A DNA stretch of 64,000 nucleotides from Nocardia sp. alder85J (GCF_020176955.2 NZ_JAIUCZ020000002.1:992001-1056000), one strand, 5' to 3'. Numbered from the stretch's first letter, positions 26,868 through 50,235 are shown. Notes: a model not told the origin generated them from the letters alone. A program made the numbers and translations.

Positions 26868-28463
26868 GTGAGTACCCAGTTGCTGGTCGGCGGTCGCATC
26901 CACAGTTCGAGTTCCCCGGACGCCACGACGATGGCCGTCACCGACGGGACCGTCGTCTGGCTCGGGGCCGAGCGGCCGGGCCGGGCCCTGTACCCGGATG
27001 CCGAGATCATCGATGTCGGGGGCGCGTTCGTCGCCCCCGCCTTCGTCGACCCGCACGTCCATGTGACGGGACTGGGTCTCCAGCTGACCGGCCTGGACCT
27101 GTCGGGGGCCACGTCGCTCGCGCACTGCCTGGAGCTGGTCCGCGACCACGCCGCGGCGCATCCGGGCGCGGTGCTCGGCGACGGCTGGGACGAAACCCGC
27201 TGGCCCGAGCGGCGTCCCCCGTCCGTGGCCGAGATCGACGCCGCCGCCGGACCCGGCCGCGCGGTGTATCTGTCCCGGGTGGACGCGCATTCGGCGATCG
27301 CCTCCTCGGCCTTGCTGGACGCGGTGCCCGCGGTGACGGCGGCGAACGGCTACACCGCGGGCGCACCGCTGCGCGCCGAGGCGCATCACCTGGTCCGCGC
27401 CGCCGCGCTCGGCGGGCTGGATCCGGCGCAGCGTGACCGCGCCCGCCGCGTCGCGCTGGATCGGGCCGCCGCACAGGGCGTGGTCGCCGTGCACGAATGC
27501 GCGGGCCCCGAGATCAGCGGCCGGGCCGACGTGACCGAACTGCTCGCGTTCGAGCACGGCGTGGAGGTGCGGGCGTACTGGGGTGAGGCGGTGCGCAGCG
27601 CCGACGAGGCCCGGGACCTGGTGCGGGAGCTGGGGGTACACGGGCTCGCCGGTGATCTGTTCGTGGACGGCTCGCTCGGTTCGCACACCGCCTGGCTGCG
27701 CGCGCCCTACGCCGACTGCGACACCCAGGGCGTGCACTACCTGGACGCCGAGGCCGTCGCCGCGCACGTGCGGGCCTGCACCGAGGCCGGTGTGCAGGCC
27801 GGTTTCCACGCCATCGGCGATGCCGCCGTCGACGCGGTCGTGGACGGATTCTCGCGCGTCGCCGCCGATCTGGGCGCGCCCGCGGTGGCCGGGCGCGGTC
27901 ACCGCGTGGAGCACGCCGAACTGCTGGACGCCGGGCAGATCGCGGCCCTGGCCGCGTGCGGCGTCATCGCCAGCGTGCAACCGGGGTTCGACGCCGCCTG
28001 GGGTGGCCCGGACGGCATGTACGCCACCCGCCTCGGTGCCGAGCGCGCCGCGGCGCTGAACCCGTTCGCGGCGCTGGCCGCCGCCGGTGTCGCCCTCGCG
28101 ATCGGCTCGGATGCCCCGGTGACCGCGCTGAATCCGTGGGAGGCGATCCGCGCGGCGGTGCACCACCGCACCACCGGCCATCATCTCTCGCCCCGCGCGG
28201 CCTTCGCCGCCGCCACCCGTGGCGCCTGGCGCGCCGGTGGCGTCCGCGACGGCATCGCGGGCACCCTCGTCCCCGGCGCACCCGCCTCCTACGCGCTGTG
28301 GGAGGCCGGTGATCTGGTGGTCGCCGCCGCCTCCGACTCGGTGCAGCGCTGGTCCACCGACCCGCGCTCCCGAGTCCCGGGCCTGCCGCGGCTGGACCCC
28401 GGCTCCCCGTTGCCCCGCTGCCTGCGCACCGTCCACCGCGGCGTCACCATCCACGAAGCCTGA
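26868..28463 (+). CDS. Amidohydrolase family protein (YtcJ/Rv2052c-position type)
   Basis: The 531-residue metal-dependent hydrolase has an N-terminal HxH metal motif (VDPHVHVTGLG), a further His in FHAIGDAAVDAVVDGF and RVEHAELLD, and the Asp region AIGSDAPVTALNPWEAIRAAVHH near the C terminus. This layout matches the YtcJ-like amidohydrolase-3 group. GTG 26868 is 51 bases from the fxsA stop, so the two are probably cotranscribed. The substrate is unknown. Confidence 0.9.
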   Translation: MSTQLLVGGRIHSSSSPDATTMAVTDGTVVWLGAERPGRALYPDAEIIDVGGAFVAPAFVDPHVHVTGLGLQLTGLDLSGATSLAHCLELVRDHAAAHPGAVLGDGWDETRWPERRPPSVAEIDAAAGPGRAVYLSRVDAHSAIASSALLDAVPAVTAANGYTAGAPLRAEAHHLVRAAALGGLDPAQRDRARRVALDRAAAQGVVAVHECAGPEISGRADVTELLAFEHGVEVRAYWGEAVRSADEARDLVRELGVHGLAGDLFVDGSLGSHTAWLRAPYADCDTQGVHYLDAEAVAAHVRACTEAGVQAGFHAIGDAAVDAVVDGFSRVAADLGAPAVAGRGHRVEHAELLDAGQIAALAACGVIASVQPGFDAAWGGPDGMYATRLGAERAAALNPFAALAAAGVALAIGSDAPVTALNPWEAIRAAVHHRTTGHHLSPRAAFAAATRGAWRAGGVRDGIAGTLVPGAPASYALWEAGDLVVAAASDSVQRWSTDPRSRVPGLPRLDPGSPLPRCLRTVHRGVTIHEA

Positions 28464-28769
28464 CCCCCGCCGCAACACATACCGCCGAGAGCCTCGGCAG
28501 TGCACCGTCTCGGTGATATCGCCTCCGGCGAAGCCGCCTGGAGCCGCAGCGATGGATGTGTGGCGTGACCGCCGCGGCTGCGGGTGCCGGTAACCCGATG
28601 CGATGCCGGTCCGCGTGAAGTGAGGGTGAAATGTCGGGAGTGGGGCCGCGGGTGGCACGGGTGGGCTCGGTAGCATCGAGCCGATGGTGAGCCGGAGGTG
28701 CCGGTCGTCGCGACCCGCAGTGGGCGAGCGCGGGCGGCGGCACGGGACCGGGACAGGTGAGGGAGTGTC
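28464..28769. other. Intergenic region before lnt
   Basis: No gene seen. A short hairpin (GCCGAG, three-base loop, CTCGGC) at 28484-28498 lies just after the amidohydrolase stop and could be a weak terminator; there is no T-run. The rest presumably holds the lnt promoter. Confidence 0.45.
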
Positions 28770-30392
28770 GTGACGCAGCAGCGGGCCGCCGTGGATCCGG
28801 TCGGGGACTCGCCGGAGGCGTCGGTCCCGGTCGTCCGGTGGCGGCGTCCGGTGTGGTGGCGGCTCGCGGGGGCGATCCTCGCGGGACTGCTGCTCTACGT
28901 GAGTTTCCCGCCGCGGACGTGCTGGTATCTCGCGCCGGTCGGGGTGGCGCTGCTGACGTTGGTGGTGCGTGGGCCGGGCCGGTTGCGGGGCGGGTTCGGG
29001 CTCGGTCTGGTCGCCGGGCTGGCGTTCTTCCTGCCGTTGCTGCCGTGGACGGGTATCTATGTGGGGCCGGCGCCGTGGCTGGCGTTGTCGGCGGCCTGCG
29101 CGGTGTACGTCGGGTTGTTCGGGCTGCTGGTGCGGTTGATCGGCGGGCTGCCGGGGTGGCCGCTGTGGGCGGCGCTGATGTGGACGCTCACCGAATGGCT
29201 GCGGTCGGTCTTCCCGTTCGGTGGATTTCCTTGGGGGCGTTTGGCTTTCGGTCAGGGCGACGGCTGGTATCTGCCGCTGGCGCAGCTGGCGGGCGCGCCG
29301 GGGGTGAGTTTCGCGGTGGCGCTGACCGGTACCGCCGCCGCGGCGCTGGCGCTGCGGATCCGGGACGGTGCCGCGGCCGATCGGCGAAAGTCGCGGTGGG
29401 GTCTCGGAATTGGTCTCACCGCGCTGGTTGTGGCTATCATTCCGATCGCCGGAGTGATCCTCCGGTCCGCGCTGCCCGCCCCGGACGCCGGTGACCGGCC
29501 GATCACGGTCGCCGCCATCCAGGGCAGCGTGCCGCGGCTGGGGCTGGACTTCAACGCGCAGCGCCGTGCGGTGCTGGACAACCATGTCCGCCGCACCCTG
29601 GAACTGGCCCGCGAGGTGGACGCCGGCCGGGCGCCGGTGCCGGATGTGGTGATCTGGCCGGAGAACTCGTCGGACATCGATCCGCTGCGCAATGCCGATG
29701 CCGCCGAGGAGATCACGGCGGCGTCGCGGGCGATCCACGCGCCGATCCTGGTCGGTGCGGTGCTGGTGAACGCCGACGACACCACCTCGAATTCGGTGAT
29801 CGTGTGGGACGGCGACGCCGGGCCCGGGGAGCGGCACGACAAGAAGATCATCCAGCCGTTCGGCGAGTATCTGCCGTATCGCGGCTTCTTCCGGCACTTC
29901 TCGCAGTATGCGGATCGGGCCGGATATTTCGTGCCCGGGCACGGTGACGGTGTGGTGCACGCGCGGCCGGCCGGCGGTGGCGCGCCGATCGCGATCGGCG
30001 TGGCGACCTGTTACGAGGTGGCCTTCGACCGGGCGTTCGAGGATTCCCTGCACGCGGGCGCGCAACTGCTGACCGTGCCCACCAACAACGCCACCTTCGG
30101 CGACAGCGATATGACCTACCAGCAGTTGGCCATGTCGCGGATCCGTGCCGTCGAGCACGGCCGCGCGGTGGTGGTGTCGGCCACCACCGGGGTGAGCGCG
30201 ATCATCACCGCCGACGGGGTGGTGCGGCAGCAGACGCCGAAACTCGTGCCCGCCGCGCTGGAGGCCCGTGTCCCGCTGCGCAGTACGACGACGCTCGCCA
30301 CCCGCCTGGGTTCCCGGCCGGAGTGGGCGGCGTCGGCGTTTGCCGTGATCATCGTCGGGGCCACAGCAATTCGTCGGCGAATTTCTTCCTGA
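28770..30392 (+). CDS. lnt: Apolipoprotein N-acyltransferase Lnt
   Basis: Lnt transfers a third acyl chain onto the N-terminal Cys of lipoproteins at the outer face of the plasma membrane. The 540-residue protein has about six N-terminal helices, then a nitrilase domain (from about 240) with the catalytic residues Glu (VIWPENSSD, about 298), Lys (HDKKIIQPFGEYLPY, about 359) and Cys (GVATCYEVAFDR, about 414), and a final C-terminal helix. GTG 28770 follows GAGGGAG. In mycobacteria lnt is fused to, or followed by, ppm1; here ppm1 is missing and an NRPS follows. Confidence 0.94.
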   Translation: MTQQRAAVDPVGDSPEASVPVVRWRRPVWWRLAGAILAGLLLYVSFPPRTCWYLAPVGVALLTLVVRGPGRLRGGFGLGLVAGLAFFLPLLPWTGIYVGPAPWLALSAACAVYVGLFGLLVRLIGGLPGWPLWAALMWTLTEWLRSVFPFGGFPWGRLAFGQGDGWYLPLAQLAGAPGVSFAVALTGTAAAALALRIRDGAAADRRKSRWGLGIGLTALVVAIIPIAGVILRSALPAPDAGDRPITVAAIQGSVPRLGLDFNAQRRAVLDNHVRRTLELAREVDAGRAPVPDVVIWPENSSDIDPLRNADAAEEITAASRAIHAPILVGAVLVNADDTTSNSVIVWDGDAGPGERHDKKIIQPFGEYLPYRGFFRHFSQYADRAGYFVPGHGDGVVHARPAGGGAPIAIGVATCYEVAFDRAFEDSLHAGAQLLTVPTNNATFGDSDMTYQQLAMSRIRAVEHGRAVVVSATTGVSAIITADGVVRQQTPKLVPAALEARVPLRSTTTLATRLGSRPEWAASAFAVIIVGATAIRRRISS

Positions 30393-30838
30393 TCCGGGCC
30401 GTGCCGCGGCCCGCCGCACCCCGTCCCGGCGGTGGCCGCGCGAGGCCGGTTCGGGGCGATCGGTGTCCGGACATGTTCGTGATCAAACCGCACCTGTAAA
30501 TATGTGCATCGCCCGGTAAGGTCGTGTACTGTTCGCCAGCGTGTAGCGATGGACCCCTGCTCTGAGCGCGTTTCCGTATACCGCACTGGGTGTTACCGCA
30601 GTACCAGCGTTTGTTACCTCTCAAAAGCCAAGTTGCACTGAGATAGCCGTCTAAATGCACTCGCCGCCAATGGCGTTCGAGGTGAAACAACTCGGGATCA
30701 CTACCGATCCGGTCGACTCGAGGCTCCGAATCATAGGGCGTGGATCGACGCCCTGCGGTTCGCGCATGCATGCGCACCGCGGTGTCCGATTCGCCGGCTC
30801 GGGGATTGTGCGTCAACAGCGGCAGAACGGAGTGATAG
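30393..30838 (+). other. Leader and promoter region of the NRPS operon
   Basis: About 450 bases without a credible gene. Base composition falls toward AT between about 30480 and 30660 compared with flanks, as expected for a promoter and long leader. The ribosome site GGAGT precedes the NRPS ATG by five bases. No terminator hairpin for lnt was recognised. Confidence 0.45.
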
Positions 30839-44451
<13,613 letters not shown>

Positions 44452-44455
<4 letters not shown>

Positions 44456-45465
44456 GTTTGGCCGTGGAGGTCGCGGGCCTGGTGAAGGCCTACGGCCGGG
44501 TACGGGTCCTGAACGGGATCGATCTGGAGATCCCGTCGGGAACGGTGATGGGCCTGCTCGGGCCCAACGGCGCCGGTAAGACGACCACCGTGCGCATCGT
44601 CACCACCCTGCTCAAACCCACAGCCGGCGCGGTCAGAGTCGCGGGGGTGGACGTGCTGCGCGATCCGTCGCGGGCCCGCACCCGGATCGGACTGTCGGGG
44701 CAATACGCCGCGGTCGACGCGAACCTGACCGGTTTCGAGAATCTGCGCATGGTGGCCCGGCTGTACGGGATGGGCCCGCGGCAGGCGACGGACCGGGCGA
44801 CCGAACTGCTGTCCGCGCTGGGCCTGGACCACGCGGCCGGGCGGCGGGCCGGAACCTACTCCGGCGGTATGGCCCGCCGGCTCGATCTGGCCGGGGCGCT
44901 GGTGGCCCGGCCGCCGGTGGTGGTGCTGGACGAGCCGACCACCGGCCTGGATCCCCGTGGCCGACTGGACATGTGGCGGGTGATCGGCGAACTGGTCGAC
45001 GACGGCACGACCGTGCTGCTGACCACGCAGTACCTGGAGGAGGCCGATCTGCTGGCCGACCGGATCACGGTGATCGACCGCGGCCGGGTGATCGCGCGCG
45101 GTTCGGCCGACGAGCTGAAGACCTCCATCGGCGGCGACCGGCTCACCGTGACCCTGGCCGCCGGCCAGGATCCGGCGCGGGCGATGCAGGTGCTGGCCCA
45201 GGTCGGCATCGGCGAGGCCGGCCACGACGGCGAGACCGACGAGGTGTCGATCGTCGTCGGCGACGGCACCCGCACCATGGTCGAGGCGCTGCGCCGGCTG
45301 GACGACGCCGATGTGGTGGTGGTCGACGCCACCGTGCACCGGCCCAGCCTCGACGATGTCTTCCTGTCGCTGACCGGTGCCCCCGCCGCGGACACCGGCG
45401 ACACCGGCGACCACACCGCCGACGAATCCGAGATCGACGACCTTGCAGAGGAGATCATGTCGTGA
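44452..45465 (+). CDS. ABC transporter ATP-binding protein, DrrA (daunorubicin-resistance) family
   Basis: The 337-residue ATPase has Walker A GPNGAGKTT, signature YSGGMARRLDLAGAL, Walker B VVVLDEPTTGLDP and switch His replaced in the TTQYLEEADLLADR stretch, all typical of DrrA exporters, plus the family C-terminal domain. The GTG start overlaps the NRPS stop as GTGA and follows AAGGAG, so it is translationally coupled. It most likely powers export of the NRPS product or confers self-protection. Confidence 0.92.
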
Positions 45466-46349
45466 AGTCCGCTGAAGCGACGGTGGACGCCCCCGCCGCC
45501 CCGGAGACCACCGAGGTTCCCGGGGCTGCCGCGCCGGTGTATCGGCATCCACCGGCCCCGTCGATGCGGCTGTTCCGCGACAGTGCGATCGTCGCCCACC
45601 GCAATCTGCTGACCATCCTGCGGGTGCCGACGCTGCTGGTGACGGCCACCATCCAGCCGCTGATGTTCGTGTTCCTGTTCGCGTACATCTTCGGCGCCTC
45701 GCTGGGCGGCAGCCAGTACCGGGAGTTCCTGCTGGCCGGCATCTTCACCCAGACCGTGGCGTTCAACGCGGCCTTCACCACCGTCGGCCTGGCCAACGAC
45801 CTGCAACAGGGCATCATCGACCGGATGCGGACGCTGCCGATGTCGCGGCTGGCGGTGCTGGCCGGGCGCACCCTGTCGGATCTGCTGGTGAACATGCTGG
45901 CGCTGGCGGTCATGGCCGGCTGCGGCTACGTGGTCGGCTGGCGGATCAACGACGGATTCGGTGATGCCGCACTGGCTTTCGGGGTGATCCTGCTGTTCGC
46001 GTTCGCGATGTCCTGGGTGGGCGCGCTCACCGGGCTGCTGTCGCCGAGCGTGGAGGTGGCCCAGAGTGCGGGCCTGATCTGGTTGTTCCCGGTGACGTTC
46101 GTGTCGTCGGCGTTCATCTCCGCCGAGACGTTGCCGGGCCCGCTGCGCGCGGTGGCGGAATGGAATCCGATCACCGCGGTCGCGGCGTCGGGCCGGACGT
46201 TGTTCGGCAACGGCGCGCCGCCGTCGTTCACGCCGCCGCGGGGCTGGGCGGCCGAGCACTGTGTGGCGTACTCGGTCGGCTGCTCGCTGGCGATCCTCGC
46301 CGTCGCGATCCCGTTGTCGCTGTTGCAGTATCGCCGCGTCGCGCGGTAA
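45462..46349 (+). CDS. ABC-2 type transporter permease, DrrB family
   Basis: The 295-residue permease has a polar N-terminal tail of about 45 residues, then six predicted helices: IQPLMFVFLFAYIFGASLGG, AFGVILLFAFAMSWVGALTGLL and others, with the conserved EWNPITAVAASGRTLFG motif near the C terminus, a DrrB hallmark. The GTG overlaps the ATPase stop as GTGA. The two half-proteins probably form a dimer of dimers exporting the NRPS product. Confidence 0.92.
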   Translation: MKSAEATVDAPAAPETTEVPGAAAPVYRHPPAPSMRLFRDSAIVAHRNLLTILRVPTLLVTATIQPLMFVFLFAYIFGASLGGSQYREFLLAGIFTQTVAFNAAFTTVGLANDLQQGIIDRMRTLPMSRLAVLAGRTLSDLLVNMLALAVMAGCGYVVGWRINDGFGDAALAFGVILLFAFAMSWVGALTGLLSPSVEVAQSAGLIWLFPVTFVSSAFISAETLPGPLRAVAEWNPITAVAASGRTLFGNGAPPSFTPPRGWAAEHCVAYSVGCSLAILAVAIPLSLLQYRRVAR

Positions 46350-46419
46350 CCACCGGGCCCCGCCGCGACGAGCGGCGCTGTGCCGACCGGGCCGCACTGT
46401 GACGACGGACCGCGGTAAC

Positions 46420-46462
46420 GACGAAGCCGCGCTCACCCGGAGAGGGTGAGCGCGGCTTCGTC
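46420..46462. terminator. Strong bidirectional hairpin between the ABC permease and rbpA
   Basis: A perfect 19-base-pair stem (46420-46438 with 46444-46462, arms containing GAAGCCGCGCTCACCC) and a five-base loop lie between convergent genes. This insulates rbpA from the NRPS operon. Confidence 0.85.
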
Positions 46463-46470
46463 ATGTCGGT

Positions 46471-46809
46471 CTAGATCCGCCCGCGGCGGGTCTTGAGCAG
46501 TTCCAGACGCTCCTGGAGCAGCTCCTCGAGCTCCTCCTTGGAGCGACGCTCGAGCAGCATGTCCCAGTGCGTGCGCGGCGGCTTGACCTTCTTGGGCTCC
46601 TGGCTGGAACCCTCGAGCAGCACGCCCTCCTGGCCGTTACGGCACAGCCAGGTCGCGGGGATCTCGGCGTCGTCGGCGAAGGGCACATCGAACTCTTCGC
46701 CGTTGTCGGTCCGGTACCGCGCCATCCGACGCGGCGCCAGGTCGTGGTCGCGGTCGGTCTCGTAGCTCACCGCTCCGAGCCGGCTGCCTCGGAGTACGCG
46801 ATCTGCCAT
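46471..46809 (-). CDS. rbpA: RNA polymerase-binding protein RbpA
   Basis: This 112-residue protein is RbpA (Rv2050), which binds group I/II sigma factors and RNA polymerase, stabilises open complexes and affects rifampicin tolerance. It has the N-terminal RGSRLGAVSYETDRDHDLAPRRMARYRTDNGEEFDVPFADDAEIPATWLCRNGQEGVLLEG core and the C-terminal sigma-interacting helix KPPRTHWDMLLERRSKEELEELLQERLELLK. A likely SigR/SigH-type promoter lies upstream. In mycobacteria it neighbours ppm1/lnt; here the NRPS operon separates them. Confidence 0.96.
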   Translation of the reverse strand: MADRVLRGSRLGAVSYETDRDHDLAPRRMARYRTDNGEEFDVPFADDAEIPATWLCRNGQEGVLLEGSSQEPKKVKPPRTHWDMLLERRSKEELEELLQERLELLKTRRGRI

Positions 46810-46857
46810 GGTGTGCGGTCCTCTCTAGCCTGTTCGGCAACGCTCTACACAAGTATG

Positions 46858-46883
46858 AACGAGCCCTGCTATAAAACAGTTCC
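46858..46883 (-). promoter_or_regulatory. Probable SigR/SigH-type promoter of rbpA
   Basis: On the minus strand GGAAC (46883-46879) is followed by exactly 18 bases and GTT (46860-46858), the consensus spacing for the thiol-stress sigma factor SigR (Streptomyces) or SigH (mycobacteria). rbpA of Streptomyces coelicolor is known to be SigR dependent. The leader would be about 40 bases. Confidence 0.7.
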
Positions 46884-47005
46884 CGGCGATGGTCAACCCC
46901 GACATTTTAGTGGTGGTGTCACCGTGCGATTGCGGCGACCCCATTCCCGGATCGGGTCGGCGTGCCGCCAGCGTAACGGTTGCGTTCCGGTTAAGGTGTC
47001 GGACC

Positions 47006-47332
47006 ATGCCGCGCCGTCTGCTGCTGTCCTGCCTGTGGTGTGGGCGGGAGATCGCCGAATCCGACGTCGGTCGTCGCCGCCGATACTGCCGTCAGTCCTG
47101 CCGGCAACGTGCCTACGAGCATCGGAAAGGGCTGGAGGGCACCGGAATTCCCGACGATGCCGTGGTCCTCAGCGCCCAGGAGGCCGCCGATCTGGCCGAC
47201 CGCTGGTTCGCCGCCCGCTGTGCCGCCGAGGACGTCGCCATCGCTGTCGCCGAGGGCGCCGATGCCCGGGAGCTGGGCCGGCTCACCACCACCCTGGTGT
47301 CGCTGACCAAGGATGCGGAGCGATTGCGCTGA
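47006..47332 (+). CDS. Small zinc-ribbon-like protein, unknown function
   Basis: The 108-residue protein has Cys9-x2-Cys12 and Cys28-x3-Cys32 in MPRRLLLSCLWCGREI ... YCRQSCRQRAYEHRK, a likely zinc finger resembling those of small DNA-associated proteins. A helical tail follows (AADLADRWFAARCAAEDVAIAVAEGADARELGRL). ATG 47006 is used because upstream frame residues are not protein-like. It is divergent from rbpA, a pairing common in actinobacteria. Function is unknown. Confidence 0.8.
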   Translation: MPRRLLLSCLWCGREIAESDVGRRRRYCRQSCRQRAYEHRKGLEGTGIPDDAVVLSAQEAADLADRWFAARCAAEDVAIAVAEGADARELGRLTTTLVSLTKDAERLR

Positions 47333-47335
47333 CCG

Positions 47336-47833
47336 TCAGCGCCCCGCCGACCGCTGCCCGCGCAGGGTGGTCACCACACTGCTGACCCGCGCCACCGCCT
47401 TACCGTCCGCACGGGTCACCACGCACTCCCAATGGGTCAGCGTGCGGCCGTGCTCGACCGCACGCGCGGTGGCGCGCAACGTCTCCCGCCACACCGGCCG
47501 CAGGAACACCACCCGCAACTCCACACTGGTGAAACTCTCGCCCGCGGCCACCAGCGTGGAATGCGCGGTGCCGATCGCGGCATCGGCCAGCTCCGTGATC
47601 AGCCCGCCGTGCACGGTGCCCTGCTGGTTGCCGTGCCGGTCCGCGTCGGCGTCCACCTCCATCGCCGCCGTCCCGGGCCCGACCTCGACCAGCCGGAACC
47701 CGAGCGTGCGCGCGATCGCGGTGGGCGCGGCGAACCGGCAGCTGTCACCGGCACCGAGGGTGCCGTCCAGCAGGCGCCGCAGATAGTCCAGCGGGGGTAG
47801 TTCGGTCGAGGTGGTACGCGATATCGAGGTCAC
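47336..47833 (-). CDS. PaaI family hotdog thioesterase
   Basis: The 165-residue single hotdog domain has the catalytic segment GNQQGTVHGGLITELADAAIGTAHSTL (HGG motif) and ELRVVFLRPV, typical of PaaI/YbgC-like acyl-CoA thioesterases. It converges with the zinc-ribbon gene (3-base gap) and is divergent from the MocR-type regulator. The acyl substrate is unknown. Confidence 0.87.
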   Translation of the reverse strand: MTSISRTTSTELPPLDYLRRLLDGTLGAGDSCRFAAPTAIARTLGFRLVEVGPGTAAMEVDADADRHGNQQGTVHGGLITELADAAIGTAHSTLVAAGESFTSVELRVVFLRPVWRETLRATARAVEHGRTLTHWECVVTRADGKAVARVSSVVTTLRGQRSAGR

Positions 47834-47896
47834 GGCCGTGACGGTAGGCAGCGCCGGGTAGGACGATCAATCAATTGTCCTGCGTACAGTGGCGGC

Positions 47897-49219
47897 GTGT
47901 CGACCTATCGGACGGTGGCGCGGGCCCTGGCGGCGCAGATCGGCGACGGCAGCCGCCCGCCCGGCTCCCGGCTGCCCACCCATCGGGAACTGGCCGCCGA
48001 CTGGGGAATCGCGGTCGCCACCGCCACCCGCGCCTACGCCGAACTCGAACGCGCCGGGCTGGTCGTCGGCGAACCCGGCCGGGGCACCTTCGTGCGCGAC
48101 CGCCCGGTCCGGCTGACCGCCCCGGGTAACGGCCCCGACGCCGTGTGGGCGGATCTGTCGCTGACCCAGCCGTTCTCGCCGCACCGCGCGCACCTGCTCC
48201 GCACCGCGTTACGCGAGCTGGCCGCCACCGGCGACGTGGACGCGCTGCTGCGCCAGCAGCCGCCCGGCGGCCGCCACACCGACCGGCAGGCCGCGGCGGA
48301 CCACCTGGCCGGGCACGCGATCAGCGCCGACCCGGACCGCGTCGTCCTCACCGCCGGTGTCCAGCACGGCCTGGATCTGGTGCTGCACGCCGCGCTGGCA
48401 CCCGGCGACGCCGTCGCCGTGGACGAACTGACCTATCCCGGATTCAAGACCCTCGCCGCCGCGCATCGCCTGCGCCTGCTGCCGATCCCGGCGGGGGAGA
48501 CGGGCACCGACCTCACCGCCCTGGCCGCCGCCTGCCGCCTGCACCGGATCCGCGCGGTCTACACCATGCCAACCCTGCACAACCCGCTGGGCTGGGTGCT
48601 CGACGCCGGCACCCGCAGCCGCCTGGTCGCGCTGGCCCGCGAACACGATCTGCTGCTGATCGAGGACGCCGCCTACGCCTTCCTCGCCGACCCCGCCCCA
48701 CCCGCGCTGGTCACCCTCGCCCCCGAACGCACCTACCGGGTGTCGAGCCTGTCCAAAAGCGTCGCGGCGGGCCTGCGTTTCGGGCTGATCGTCGCCCCCG
48801 CACCGGCGATCCCGGCCGTGACCCGAGCCGCCCGCATCACCATGGCCGGACCACCGGGCCTGATCACCGCCCTGGCCACCCGCTGGCTGCGCGACGGCAC
48901 CGTCACCGCCCTGGAGGCCGCCGCCCGCACCGCCGCCGAACAACACCAGCGCATCCTGGCCCGGGAGCTCGCGGGCCTGCCGATCCGCGCCCACCCGCGC
49001 TCCTATTTCGCCTGGCTCCCGGTGGATCCCGGCCAGCGGATGGACCGCATCGCCGCCGAACTGTCCCGCCGCGGCATCCGCGTCTGCACCGCCCACCTCT
49101 TCGCCACCACCGCGCACGTCCCGCACGGCCTGCGGCTGGCCGTCGGCTCCCCGGGTCCGGCGGAGCTACCGGAGGTCCTCGCCGTGGTCCGCGAGGTGCT
49201 CGACACCATCCCACTGTGA
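47897..49219 (+). CDS. MocR/PdxR-type GntR regulator with aminotransferase domain
   Basis: The 440-residue protein has an N-terminal GntR winged helix (GSRLPTHRELAADWGIAVATATRAYAELERAGLVVGEPGRGTFV, residues about 15-70) and a fold-type I aminotransferase-like domain. The PLP Lys lies in YRVSSLSKSVAAGLRFG, near residue 287. MocR proteins sense PLP or amino compounds and regulate vitamin B6 or amino acid genes. No pdx gene adjoins; the divergent thioesterase is the nearest possible target. Confidence 0.9.
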   Translation: MSTYRTVARALAAQIGDGSRPPGSRLPTHRELAADWGIAVATATRAYAELERAGLVVGEPGRGTFVRDRPVRLTAPGNGPDAVWADLSLTQPFSPHRAHLLRTALRELAATGDVDALLRQQPPGGRHTDRQAAADHLAGHAISADPDRVVLTAGVQHGLDLVLHAALAPGDAVAVDELTYPGFKTLAAAHRLRLLPIPAGETGTDLTALAAACRLHRIRAVYTMPTLHNPLGWVLDAGTRSRLVALAREHDLLLIEDAAYAFLADPAPPALVTLAPERTYRVSSLSKSVAAGLRFGLIVAPAPAIPAVTRAARITMAGPPGLITALATRWLRDGTVTALEAAARTAAEQHQRILARELAGLPIRAHPRSYFAWLPVDPGQRMDRIAAELSRRGIRVCTAHLFATTAHVPHGLRLAVGSPGPAELPEVLAVVREVLDTIPL

Positions 49220-49358
49220 ATTCCGTGCTTCCCCGGGCGAGGTCCGCTCCGCGCCGGAGACACACGCTGTCGATGCCGTGGGCCGGTGGCGCCGGGTGCC
49301 CTGCGGCGGCGAGTGCCGAAGCGTGTCCGTGCCCGGCGGGCCGCCATGGTCGGTCCGG

Positions 49359-50069
49359 TCAGCGTGGACCGGTCATACCGCGATGCAGGTCCTTGTCGCG
49401 CAGGCGATCCCATGGTGTCGTCGGTACCGGGTCGTCGACGTCGACACCCCGGGCGGCCAGCCACGGCACCGGGTCGATCTTGGCGCCGGACTCACCGGTC
49501 CACACCTCGTAGTGCAGATGCGGGCCGGTGGAGAAGCCACGATTGCCGACGGTCGCGATGAGGTCCCCGGCCCGCACCGCCTCGCCCACGGATACCAGGA
49601 TCCGGTCGACGTGCCCGTAGACACCGATGGTCCCGTCGTCCTGCCGCATCCGCACCCACAGCCCGAATCCGGACACCGGACCGGCCTCGACCACCACGCC
49701 GTCGGTGACCGCCGCGATCGGTGTGCCCAGCGCCTCGCCGAAGTCGATGCCCGCGTGCAGCATTCCCCACCGCATCCCGAATCCGGAGGTCAGCTCGCCG
49801 GCCACCGGTCGCACCGTGCGCGGCCGGAAGTCCTGGGCCACTTCGAGAATCGGGTCCGGCGGGGCCGATACGGCGTGCGGGTCCAGCGGCCGGGTCGCCG
49901 CGGCCAGGGTGTGCCCGAGCGTGCCTGGGCCGCCGGCATGCCCGGCCCCGTGGCGGTCCGCCGCCACCAGCGCGGTCACCGCCGACGCGCCGACCACCGC
50001 CGTGATCGCCACCGCCTGGGCGGCCGCGCGCCGGCTGCGCCGCGGCCGCGCCGATCTCAGCACCGGCAT
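49359..50069 (-). CDS. M23 (LytM-type) peptidoglycan metallopeptidase, membrane-anchored
   Basis: The 236-residue protein has an Arg-rich N terminus, one membrane helix (AQAVAITAVVGASAVTALVAA), a short linker and an M23 domain. It keeps metal ligands HxxxD (MLHAGIDFGEALG) and HxH (GPHLHYEVW), plus the catalytic His in VYGHVDRILV. All active-site residues are present, so it is probably an active cell-wall endopeptidase acting outside the membrane. ATG 50069 is chosen; a longer frame exists without supporting features. It follows the GT9 gene on the same strand after 166 bases. Confidence 0.87.
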   Translation of the reverse strand: MPVLRSARPRRSRRAAAQAVAITAVVGASAVTALVAADRHGAGHAGGPGTLGHTLAAATRPLDPHAVSAPPDPILEVAQDFRPRTVRPVAGELTSGFGMRWGMLHAGIDFGEALGTPIAAVTDGVVVEAGPVSGFGLWVRMRQDDGTIGVYGHVDRILVSVGEAVRAGDLIATVGNRGFSTGPHLHYEVWTGESGAKIDPVPWLAARGVDVDDPVPTTPWDRLRDKDLHRGMTGPR

Positions 50070-50235
50070 CGGGTTCCGCGCACACCCGGCGGCGAGTTCC
50101 GCAAACTTCGTGTGAACATCACAGCGCGGCAAAGTACCAGCCACGCCGTCACGGCGAGATAACGACACGCAGATCAGAACTGGTTCTGTCGTGACACTCG
50201 GCGCGGTGATGAAATTCGCCGATCGATTGCGGGTA

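Noticed and set aside
26235..30419. Very long minus-strand open frame (about 1394 codons)
   Set aside because: It runs antisense through fxsA, the amidohydrolase and lnt, all with clear family motifs; composition is shadow-like.
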